From Macrotrachela quadricornifera (Eukaryota > Rotifera > Eurotatoria > Philodinida > Philodinidae), in NCBI GenBank assembly GCA_022393335.1, contig JAJEKB010000359.1:17686-81685 (forward strand): a stretch of 64,000 bases of DNA. Direction: 5' to 3'. Positions 28,401-39,500 of this stretch are shown here, in pieces. A program made the position numbers and the translations under genes. Below the pieces are notes generated by a model. The model had not been told where the DNA came from. It searched no databases and was given only the letters and a program-made list of their open reading frames with translations. How positions within the stretch are numbered: the stretch's first letter is position 1; the number at the start of each line of letters is the position of its first letter.

Positions 28401-29712
28401 AAGTTATATAAAGTTTTCTTTCATAATTTCGTTTTAAATACTTAAAAATGACGATGTATGTGACGTCACTACTTCTCATTTTGATTAAGTATAATAGGAT
28501 TTTTAATAAATGTTTTTAAAAGGTTTCATTTTATCACAAGACAATAAAACATCAAGAGGCTATGATGAAACTTTATAAGTTTTATAATAATTTGACTGAG
28601 AAAAATGTATATAAATATTTTCAAGTTTTTATATAGATTATAACTTTTAGTATTTTGAGTTCTTCTAGATTAGATTCTCTACTGCTATAGTTAATTACAA
28701 TTACAGAATCGTACATAGATCTATCAAGTCTATTAAAAGATGCTATTTTTTTCTGAACATATATCAACTTTTGATGGAAAAAATAATTTTATTTTCAAAT
28801 GAAGATTTTCTAAATCATTGTTGGTTTTATTAATACTTCTATTAAGACTATCTTAGATGGAATATAACTGAGAGATATCTAAAATAAAACTGATTATAAA
28901 CATTTTGAAATACCGAATAATTCAATTATTAATTAATTTTTATGTTATAGAATGGAGCTGTTTATGATATTCCTACGCATTTAAATGGTAAATATCCTCA
29001 TGAAATATCCTCTCCAACAACTGTTTATCATCAACAAAAACCTCAACAATCAGCAAATATGCATTATATTGATCAAGATTCAATAACAAGTAGTCTTAAT
29101 TCAATACCAATACGTACACGTACATTTAATAATAAGTTTTATGGAAATCCAATAGTTGATAATAAATATGGTACATTATCTCCAAAAAGAAAAATAAATC
29201 CTGAAACAAATGAAATTATTGAAAATGATGAAGAAGAAGAAGAAGAAGAAGAAGATGAATCACCTGTTTATTCTACAACAACAGATATTATGTCTGAAAG
29301 TGGTTCATTTCTTGTTCCATCATCATCATCATCATCAAAACGTCGTGCACCACCTCCACCTAAACCACGTTATTCAACATTAAGTTCAGTTCGTTTACCT
29401 ATTGAAAATCTTGATAAAAATCCATTACCATTACCTAAACCACGTTCACGTTCAAACTCTCGTACACGTTTAAATAATGCTAGTTCAGATAATTCATCAT
29501 ATTTATATGAAGAACGTCCTGTATCATCATCAGATTCTGGCTTAGGTCAATCAGATGTTGTTTGTTTACCTAATGGTGATACAATACGTTCAGGTCTTGT
29601 TAAATCAAGACAAAATAGTTTACAAAAACATTATGCTAATCCACCATTTCTTCAACAACAAGCAAAATATGAAACATTAACATCACCTATTGTTCGTGGT
29701 ACTGAATGTTAA
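25480..29712 (+). CDS. Ig-superfamily single-pass receptor with proline-rich tail
   Basis: Exons 25480-25801, 26068-26454, 26515-26793, 27339-27638, 27706-27867, (27933-27959), 28148-28195, 28251-28300 and 28951-29712 join in phase with GT-AG introns. The protein opens with a signal peptide (LMLFYSLFFLSIIIRINLG). An Ig V-type domain ends in the DSGLYKC signature. Two more Ig-like modules follow, with paired cysteines (IVCAADGYPRP to LTCHVD; VNCTVIRANP to FDTCTYEL), then a fourth module with FN3-like ending (FRIAAFNRYGS). One transmembrane helix (VIIGSIFGSGVLFFLLCCLC) precedes a cytoplasmic tail with an acidic poly-Glu run, SH3-type proline motifs (APPPPKPRYSTL, PLPKPRSRS) and several Tyr/Ser-rich stretches. 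It is probably an adhesion or signalling receptor that recruits SH3 proteins. The exact orthologue is not recognised. The 27-bp exon is optional: the frame holds with or without it. Confidence 0.82.
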
Positions 29713-30124
29713 AAATTTTTCTATATCTTTTTCTTTTTTTTTGTATATATTATGTGCGTGTAACAATTGGTATTATTTGATTCTATGAGCTAAACACAGT
29801 ATTAAAAAAAACGAAGCATACAAATTAATAGAATATTTGTTATTGTCATTTTGTAATGCGCATTTGTGAGGTTTTTTGTTTTCTTTTTTTTTTCAATTTC
29901 TCTGTTTCCTACTGTTAATTAGTTTTTTTTTTGTTAATACTTATGATATAATCTATTCAGATTTTCTGTTTTTTTTCTCCATTTTTGTACTTGTATAAAA
30001 GAAAATAATACAAAGAAATATGAAAAATCAGATTAAAATCAATAATCTACATGAAGATGTGTACAAGACAAAGATATTCAAATGTCTTCTATGTTTCTCA
30101 TTTCTTTTTTTGTAGAAAAAAAAA
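29713..30124. other. Short intergenic region with a splice acceptor before the next ATG
   Basis: This 412-bp stretch is the 3' flank of the Ig receptor and the 5' flank of the BRCT gene. A pyrimidine tract ending in TTTTTTTGTAG sits only a few bases before the ATG at 30125. It could be a 5'UTR intron acceptor, a spliced-leader trans-splice site, or the acceptor of an internal exon whose upstream partners I cannot find. No RING-coding exon is visible here. Confidence 0.45.
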
Positions 30125-32807
30125 ATGGTCGATCCATATGATTTTGTAACATCACCATCAGTTATTAAATCTAAACAAAAACGTAAAAAATTATTAGTAA
30201 AAACAACTAAAAAAAGAAAATCAAATGAAAAATCTCGACACGTGTCAATTCAACAAACAAATAATAAATTTCATGTACATACACGATCAAATACACGTGA
30301 TACAAATCATTTAATAGATGTAAATGAAAAAGAAAATAATTCTAATAATGGTTTTACTCAATTAATTCAAACAAAAATGATGGAAGTTAAAAAACGACAA
30401 GTTAAACAGAAAAATACAAAAATAAATAATAAACATTCTCCATTAACAAAAAGAAAACGACAACGATCAAGTATCTTCAATTATATAAACATTTAATTAA
30501 CTTTTTTTTTCTTTTCTTTTTAATTTATAGATAATGAAGATAATTCTGATACAATACCTATTTCAACTGAAACAAGTACGTGATAATGTTTAATTTTATA
30601 AAGATTTTGTTTTTAAAATAATTTTAATTAGATATACAAAATAATGATCTTCCATCGAGCACGAATGATGAGCATGTTAGTGCAGATACAATAACATGTC
30701 ATCTTCGTTGTGAATCAAAAGGTATAAAATATAGAAATTTTTATTCAATTTTAATTAATTTATCAATTGATTCTAGATCATTATTTAATACCGATAAACA
30801 AACGACGTCGTGCATGTCTTTGTTCAAGTAAAATTTTTCCATAGAAATTTTCATTAGACTTGTAAAATCTTTTATTTTTGTATAATATAGAGAGACAATT
30901 AGATGAACTTGAATTTGCTCCAGATAGTATTCCTACACAAACACAACAAGAACAAGAGGAGCAAGAATCCAAAGATGAACCGATTTTAACTTCAGTTAAT
31001 AATTCTCCACCTCCTCTTCTTCTTCCAAATACACCTTTAATAGCACCTTCAACTGTAACATTTCTTCTTCCAAATGATCAATCAATTTCAGTAATTCAAC
31101 AAGAAGAAAATAATCGAACAGAAGAAGAAGAAGAAGAAGAAGAAGAAGAAAATCAATTACATGCAACATCTACTATAGCTGCTCCTCTTTCACCAGCAAT
31201 GCCACTTAATTCAACTTATATTGCTAATCGATCAATTCCAATAATACCACAAATACCATCAACATTACTTACTTTATCAACATCAAAATCTACAACTATA
31301 AATACAAGTTTAAAACATACACCAACACGATCAACTTCATCTATTATTCAAATATCAAATCTTGAAGAAAAAACTTCTAATCATTCATCATTATTACCAC
31401 CAATTGAATCAACTTCTAATCAACATGATCAAGAAACATCTATGACACAAACAACAAATCAAATAATACAATGTTCCGTATCAACACAAACTAATGATGA
31501 TTATTATCCAACTCATCATCAATGTAATGATGTTAGTATATGTCCATGTGTTCAAATCTATACACGCTCGGAGCAATTATTTATGAGTAGTATGGCGGTG
31601 TTCTTTCGTAATTCAATTACTGTTACACCTCCGGATTCATCATTAACAACAATGAATAATATTGCAAAAAAAAAGAATAAACAACAAGAAAAAATAAATC
31701 ATCATAATATATCATCTCAATCAATTTCAATCAATAATGATATTCAAGTTCCAATACGAATTGAAACAAATATCGAAAAAAATGTAAATTAAATAGAAAT
31801 ACTTGTTTTGATAATATTTAAAATTTTTTATTTTTTGAATAGGATAATATTAAAATTAATGAAACATATGTGATTAATAATAGTAATAATGATACTACTT
31901 CTTCGATTGTACCTGAACCTCAACAATCATCACCTACTTTACTTGAACCATCAACAATACTTAATGAAACTCATCATGATAATTCAAAAAAATCAGATGG
32001 ATCATCTATACAAATAAATATTACTTCAAGACAAGAAATTAATGAAAATTCACTATTAAAATCTTCTGAAGATAAAAAAAAATTTCATTCATTAGTATTA
32101 GCAATGACAGCTTTAAAAGATGAGCAAAAAGTATAAAAATTCTATTTTTTCTTATTAGTATATTTCAAATATTATCATGGATATTTTTTATTTAGATTGA
32201 ATTTAATCGTTTTATTGAATATTTTTCTGTTCGTTCATCAACATTAATCGATGATACAACAACACATTTAATAACTGATGAAGATAATAAAAATTCTTTA
32301 ATATGTCCACTTACTGGAAAAGTTTTACAAGCTGTTGCACGTCATCTTAAAATTATTTCTTATCGATGGTTAACAGCATGTTTAACTCAAAAATGTTATG
32401 TAGATGAAATTCCAACATATGAAATTATTGGTGATACAATATACAATCAACATAATGGAATGTCACGTTCAAGATTAAATCATTCAAATAATTATCGTTT
32501 ATTAGCTAATTATGCATTTCATTTAAAATGTCATTCATGTCAACCATTTAGTGATAATCGACCATTAATTGAACTTATACATTTATCTGGTGGTCTTATA
32601 CTTAAAACACTGAATCAATATATTGATAATATTGGAAGACAAATAATAATATTATGTTCAAAAAATTATCTCCAAAACAAACAAGCATTACAACAAGCTT
32701 GTCAAAAATTAAATATTATTTGTATTGAACCAGAATGGCTTATTGCTAGTATTGCCAAATTTGAAATACAACCATATGATTCATGGCTATGTACGTTATA
32801 TTCATAA
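30125..32807 (+). CDS. Tandem-BRCT protein of BRCA1/BARD1 type
   Basis: Seven exons join in phase: 30125-30470, 30531-30575, 30632-30721, 30777-30827, 30891-31783, 31843-32130 and 32196-32807, about 775 residues. The N-terminal part is very basic (KQKRKKLLVKTTKKRK), a likely nuclear localisation and DNA-binding stretch. The middle is Ser/Thr/Gln-rich and disordered, with a poly-Glu run. The last exon encodes two BRCT repeats. The first has TTHLITDEDN and the conserved tryptophan in YRWLTACL. The linker YEIIGDTIY and SRSRLN resembles both BRCA1 and BARD1, and the second repeat ends EPEWLIASIAKFEIQPYDSW. Tandem BRCTs bind phosphoserine peptides in DNA-damage signalling. The RING finger that starts BRCA1 and BARD1 was not found, nor ankyrin repeats, so it may be a derived or truncated orthologue, or another BRCT protein. 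Both BRCT calls are firm; the subfamily is inferred. Confidence 0.8.
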
Positions 32808-34080
32808 TTTAATCTATATAGAACTGTTTTTGATATATGTATACGCTTATATTATTAATTGAAATTATCATGTATTTATGTTTTTTTTTGTGTTTATATT
32901 ATATACTGATTTTATTGTTGAATAAAAATAAACCAAGCAGATAATAAAGAATAGAATTTCATGAATTTACTAGTTAGAACCATCTCAATTATACATTCAA
33001 TAAATACACTATATGTACAAATCAAAGATTAAGAGCTACTTAATTAACTTAAGTATATGAATATGATCAGTTGATTATTTCTTCAATTAATGTTACATAG
33101 TTTTAGCTACTTTGAAAATCATATAAGTTAATCATGTTTCAAGATTTTGTACAAGTCTTTTAAAGTATTTTGTAGAGAGATATCAACCAACTCTGATTAA
33201 GTATATTTATCGAATAGAGCTTAATTGATTAACTAGATAACACATGTTATAGTCATGCGATTCTCAAAGTAACTAAAAGTTTTTAGAAGGAAAATTTAAA
33301 AAAAGCTTTTAATAAACTGTTAGAGAAGATTGACTTTAGTATAATTAATAATGGTAACTTCCTTGAATAGTTAATAAAATACAAATTAAAAATATCTCCT
33401 TATTTTTATATTTTACCGAATGTTGCCAGAACTTTTAGTTAACTCTAAGTAACATATATTCAGCAATGAAATAATTTTTAACATTTTACATGGCTATTTT
33501 CGTAAATAATATAGCATTTAAAATTATTACTTAACTTTTTCTGTTATATGAATGTTTCAAACATTTTCGCATATTACCTTTTTGTAAAATAAAAAAACGA
33601 AATAAAAGAATAGTCATGTATTACAGAACAGAATCACGTGTACATAAGAATGGAGAAAGAATCAACGCATAACATTTTTCTCTTCTGAATATAACTATGT
33701 ACTAGTTACATAATTGCATGAATAAAAAATCTTTGCTTTTCGTCTTCGTTTGTTTATTTGTTTCATTTACAAAAAAAAACTTGATGAAAAACCGTGATTC
33801 ACTTCATTTATTATTAAAAGAAGCAAATATAATGAGTAATGATGGAAAAATCTAGAAAAGAAAGTTAATGTATTATAAAAGCATATCAGTCTCATTCATC
33901 TGTTAGTATTATTTTGAATCGAAGATACATAACTATTACAAGTACTTCTACATAAAATATATCATGTGATTGTACAAAAGGAAATATCTTTTAGACGTTT
34001 AATTTGCAGAAGAATAAATAAATCAATGGTTGATTTTTTGAAGTACACTTTATCCCCAGCATCAATTGAACATACCAGTA
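32808..34080. other. Intergenic, no gene seen
   Basis: AT-rich spacer between the BRCT gene and the ADP-ribosyltransferase relic, without a supported open frame, inverted repeat or RNA gene. Degenerate upstream codons of the pseudogene may begin in its last 50 bp. Confidence 0.5.
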
Positions 34081-35130
34081 CAAGATCATGTTGTTCTTCA
34101 AATACTTGCATTAATGAAAATTATCTTCTGATTTGATTGGATGCTAATATTGATATAATACATGATCATGATTGTCGTCATGTTATTACACAGTTACAAG
34201 ATATTGTCAATCCTATTTATGCATTTACTGTTGCTGGTCAATGTATTGATTTTCTCGCTGATATTAGTAATAAAAAAATATTTTTGATCATTTCCGATAT
34301 TTATGGTGAAAATATTGTACCCATTGTACACGATATCCGTGAACTTTCTTCTATTTATATTTTTTGTGAGAATACATTTCGACATCAGCAATGGTTAAAA
34401 TCATGGTCTAAAGTGAAGGGTATATTTACAAATATTTCTCCTATATGTGAAAATCTCAAGCAGAGTGTTCAAGATTCTAATAAAAATTCTATTTCAATCA
34501 ATGTTACTTCACAAATATTACAAGAAATATTATTAAACATTAAATTCAAAGAAATTACTGATCATTATGAAAAAGAGTTTGTCAGGAATGATCGTAAACA
34601 GAATACTATCGATAAATTCAATTCACGTTACCATCATTATTTGCTAATTTGGTGATATTTTTACAATTATTCCATCAAATTAAATTTTTATCAATCGTTC
34701 TGTATGATGGAAATCAGGAATTTCATTAACTTGGGCTTTTTTATTCGAGATCTTTATCAACATATTGCACAAGTTCATTTTATTCATTTATTACTGATCA
34801 ATGTCAAAATTTATTCAAGAGAACCTTTGATCAATTAAAATATATGAAAGATGAGCTCACTCTATTGGATTGTTTTTTGCCCATCAATAAAAATAGAAAT
34901 GTCATTCTTGACCTTCTTTGATTAAGTTCGATTTATTGGACATTCTCTTCGTAATAATTATTAATCCTTCGATATCATCCAATTCTTCCACTATCATTAA
35001 CAATGTCAGCTATGTTCATGCGTTAGAAGATGAGTTTTTTTTTTCAACATATAGCATTATTCATTTCGGTCAAATCAAACAAATTGAAGGAAAACACCTG
35101 CGTGTGACAGGTAGAATTGATGTTGACTAA
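34081..35130 (+). pseudogene. Decayed NAD:arginine ADP-ribosyltransferase family gene
   Basis: The first part (from about 34113 to 34655) reads as the N-terminal module of a rotifer-expanded ADP-ribosyltransferase family: blocks LDANIDIIHDHDCRH, FTVAGQCIDFLADI and WSKVKGIFTNISPICENL follow one another in order. The second part (about 34800-35130) keeps the transferase core: FDQLKYMKDEL, then INNVSYVHALEDEFFFS, whose E-x-E pair sits where the catalytic glutamates lie, then IIHFGQIKQIEG. It is broken: TGA at 34134-34136 replaces an expected Trp codon, the first frame stops at 34653-34655, and at least two later frame changes separate the remaining blocks. The STS-type motif expected before the E-x-E region is not intact (FLPIN). 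It is almost certainly inactive. The family assignment rests on recalled family features. Confidence 0.75.
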
Positions 35131-36566
35131 TAGCAAAAACCTACAAGTTAATACTTTCATTCAACGAATAAAAAATGGAATATTTTTATTTTTAATATGA
35201 TGGTATCAATTAAATGTGTCACTGACCAGATCTAACCCATTCAATAAAATTAAACAATTTCATAATACATTTATTTAGACATTTTATGAGATAAATACTT
35301 GAAGTTTCAATTCTATATTGCGGATACTCAAGAGGTAACTGAAAGACTGCAGAAAAAATATGATACTATAAAAGATTTTTAGAAATCTACTGTACTATTA
35401 AATTTGCAACTTATCTTATCTTAAACTATATTTAACCTACAATTATACAGGATTTAATATACAAGAAGACAAGATATTCTCTTGTTGTACAAACAATGCT
35501 CATCATTAAATTTTTTTTTCCGTCTAGTTAACTTATAATTAAACTGTTCTCTATTCAAATAAAATTTTAGATTAAATATATAATATTTATTTCCTTTTAA
35601 AAACACATACATATATAAACCGGACTATATTACTATCTTGAGAATGATTCTCTATTTACGAATATAATCCTATGCTTTTATTAAATAAGAATATTAATTT
35701 ATATTTTGTTATTACTTTATATAAAAGCACTGCTTCCAAAATAGCTTATGAAAAATTATATTATCATAGATTTAAAAATGTATACAGATAATATTTCTTG
35801 CGCATATGTTTTCATGTATCAATCTTATCTTTTAACGACATCGCATTTTAAAACATTATTAATACGAAAAAAAGAACGTTAATTAATATATTTTATTATT
35901 ATATCATAGATGTGTGGATTTAAATACTGTAGAAATGAATCTTTTTTTATTTTTCATTTTGCAAAATATAAAGAGTCTATTGATATTTACTTTTTAAGTT
36001 AACATTTTTACTATTAAAAATGAAAGAAATTTTATCTGATATTGATTCGTTGTTTTAGTTATGCTTCATTTAATTGCTTGATACGTTATATGACAATTTT
36101 TCTGTTCTTCTTTATTGTACCTAAAATTCGTTAATACAATCTCAATTCAAAAACATTCATTAAAGAAACCATTTTCTTTGCCTCCGATAGATGGCTTTTT
36201 TATCGGTAATACGGTACAAAAGATGTCATTACATATCAATGCTTATATCTTGAATGGAACTAACGATTCGATGTCTTTCTCGTTGATTTTGCACTAACTG
36301 TGTTTGTGAATTGAATTTCATGTTAGTTGTTGATGTCTATTTGAAGAAATCTTAATATAATTGATAAAATTTTGAATGATACAATAGTGATTATCGACCA
36401 ATTAGAATACCTTCCACGCATACATTATTCGCGTGTCACTTGTAGTGTGACGACCTTACTGTAATGGATTACGTGTACAAGATGCCAATTTGGCATTTTC
36501 ATATTATATATAAAACATTCATATTAATTCTTTATTTCTTATAGATTCTTTTTTCTCGAAAGAATA
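35131..36566. other. Intergenic upstream of SEC24
   Basis: AT-rich, no supported gene. Just upstream of the SEC24 ATG a pyrimidine-rich tract ends in TTTCTTATAG at 36544, a good 3' splice site with no partner exon visible. It may mark a 5'UTR intron or spliced-leader addition. Confidence 0.5.
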
Positions 36567-39500
36567 ATGCTTGCTGGACCACCACCGACTTTTAATACAG
36601 ATTCTCTTCCGTTAACTACGAAACAGCAATCACAATCATCACTTCAAAATTTTCCAGGGCAATTTCAACCACCTATTTTACCGCCTAACTTCCAAGGAAA
36701 TCCGCAACCTCAATCTCAATCTCATTCACAATTTCCAATTCAGCCTCCGATCTTACCACCCAATTTTTCAGGTAATCAATCACTACAACCACAATTGACA
36801 TCAATGCAACCACCTACGCATTCTCCTACGAATCCGTCTTCTATTTCTGGCCATCAACCACAAATTAATTCTCAACTATTTAAGTATCCACCTCCTATTT
36901 CAGGACAACAACAACAACAACAACAACAACAATTTAATTCTTATCCACCAACGAAATCTAATGGAATCAGTATGTTTTCTATAAATCTTCATTTTATATG
37001 CACAAATATTCATCTATTTTAGGTCAATCACCAGTACAACATGCCTATTTAAACTCAGGACCACCACCACCACCATCATCTGCACAAACACAACATCCAT
37101 ATTTAAACTCAGGACCACCACCACCATCATCTGCACAAACACAACATCCATCTAATACATCTAACCAATTTGGTGCTCCACCAGCAACAGCTAATTTTCA
37201 ATTTCAAAACTCACAACCACCTTTTTCTAATCAACCACCGTCAAATTTAAGTAGTAATCAATTTGGTACTCCGCCAACGATAACTAATTCTCAATTTTCA
37301 AATTCACAACCACCTCTTTCTAATCAACCACCATCAAATATAGGTGGTGCACCACCATTTACACAAAGTCAATATCCTGGCAGTCAGCCAACTTATAACG
37401 GTTCATTATCTTCTTTTCAAACAAACAGTCCATCAACATCATCAACAAATTATCCACCACAATCTCAACATCCTAATTCATATGGTCCATCATCGATGTC
37501 TGGTAGTCAATTAAATGCACCTAATTCAAATCGTTCTCAATCTCCAGTACCAGGATTGTTACAACGACCGTTTGCACAATCACGTGTTGATCCAGATCTA
37601 ATACCTGATGTTGTGCGTATATGTTTTATTGAAACAAAAACTATTCTTTTTTTTCATTAAAATCACAATTATATTGGTTTAGGTTCGAACATTTGAACAA
37701 AATCGAGAAAGATATAAAGAACCATTCATAACAAATACTCCAGGTTTATTACCACCATCGGCAACACTAGATTTTGTATGTCAAGATCAAGGCAGTTGCA
37801 ATCCACGTTTCATGCGTTCATCAATATATACAATACCATATACAAATGATATGGTTAAAAAAGCAAATATACCTATTACTCTATCGATTACTCCATTAGC
37901 AGATCTTCGCTCTGATGAGGTAATATTTTTTTTGAATATCTTTTATTCTTGACAATAAATATAAATTTTCTTTCAGCTTGAACCACCACTTGCTGATTTT
38001 GGTGAAATAGGTCCAGTGAGATGTCAACGTTGTAAAGCATATATGTGCACATATATGCAATTTATTGATGGTGGAAAACGTTTTAATTGTTGTTTTTGTG
38101 AAGCAGCAACAGATGGTTAGATTAAGAGAAAAACTAATTATTTTGAGGGATAATTGGATATTATTTTTCATTATAGTACCTGCTGAATATTTTAATCATC
38201 TTGATCATAGTGGTCGTCGTATGGATTGGTATCAACGACCTGAACTTTGTCTTGGTTCATATGAAGCTTTAGCAACAAAACAATATTGTAAAGTATGTAA
38301 AATTTAATCTTTTTTTTTTCTTAATTTCAATTTATTTTATATTTTTAGAATGAACAATGGCCTAAATCACCAGCATTTATATTTATGATTGATGTATCTT
38401 ATAATAGTGTTCGTAGTGGTCTTGTTAGTTATATTTGTCATATATTAAAAACTGATCTTCTTGATTATTTACCAAAGTTTGTTAAATATTTTATATATTT
38501 TTATTCATTATTTTTATTTTATATAGAGATAAAAATGCTGAAGTATCTACAGTGCGAGTTGGTTTTGCAACATTTGACAAACAAATACATTTTTATAATA
38601 TTAAAGTAAGATAATTGAAACTTATTTTTGCTTTATCATTGATTTGATTATTTGTATTTCAGGGGGCAAGTAAAAAAAATATATGTACAGAAAGCATGTT
38701 CATTTTCCTTGATCTACTAATTTTATCTAATACTTTCTTATCGTATAGATACTAATATTTTTTGTTTTCTTTGATATAAATATTTAATTTATTATTTTTG
38801 TTTTTTTTTATTAGAATACACTCGGACAGCCACAAATGATGGTTGTTTCCGATCTTGAAGATATATTTGTACCTTTACTTGATGGTTTTCTTTGTTCACC
38901 ACAAGATACACGTTCGGTAATAGATAGGTAAATACATGTAATAAGGAAAATTTTTTATTAAATATTTTTTGTTATTAGCTTACTTGATCAAATTCCAGAA
39001 ACATTTGCAAATACACAAGAAACTGAAACTATATTAGCACCAGTTATTCAATCAGGTATTGAAGCATTAAAAGTAAGATTTTAGTCATATAAGAGTGAGA
39101 AGAAATAATAAGACAAAAATTAAATAGGAAGCTAATTGTCCCGGTAAAATTTATATATTTTCTACAACATTACCAATTGCTGTTGCCCCTGGAAAATTAT
39201 CAAATCGTGATGATAAAAAAATACTTGGTACTGAGAAAGAAAAGGTTTGTTTAGTAATTTATTTATTTATTTAAAGATAAAAATTATTTAGACAATTCTG
39301 TCACCAGTTACTAATAATATTTATACGAAACTTGGAGAAGAATGTGCTCAAAATGGTTGTGCTGTTGACTTATTTGTTTTTCCGAATACTTATATGGATC
39401 TTGCAACAATTGGTGAAGTTTGTCGTTTATCTGGTGGACAAATTTATAAATTTAAATATTTTTCTGTAGGATTTTATTTTTATGTAAAAATATAAGATTT

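Noticed and set aside
38660..38700. AG followed by GGGGCAAGTAAAA inside a SEC24 intron, like a tiny exon
   Set aside because: The flanking exons already join in phase (IK to NTLGQPQM) as in the conserved SEC24 trunk, so no extra exon is needed.
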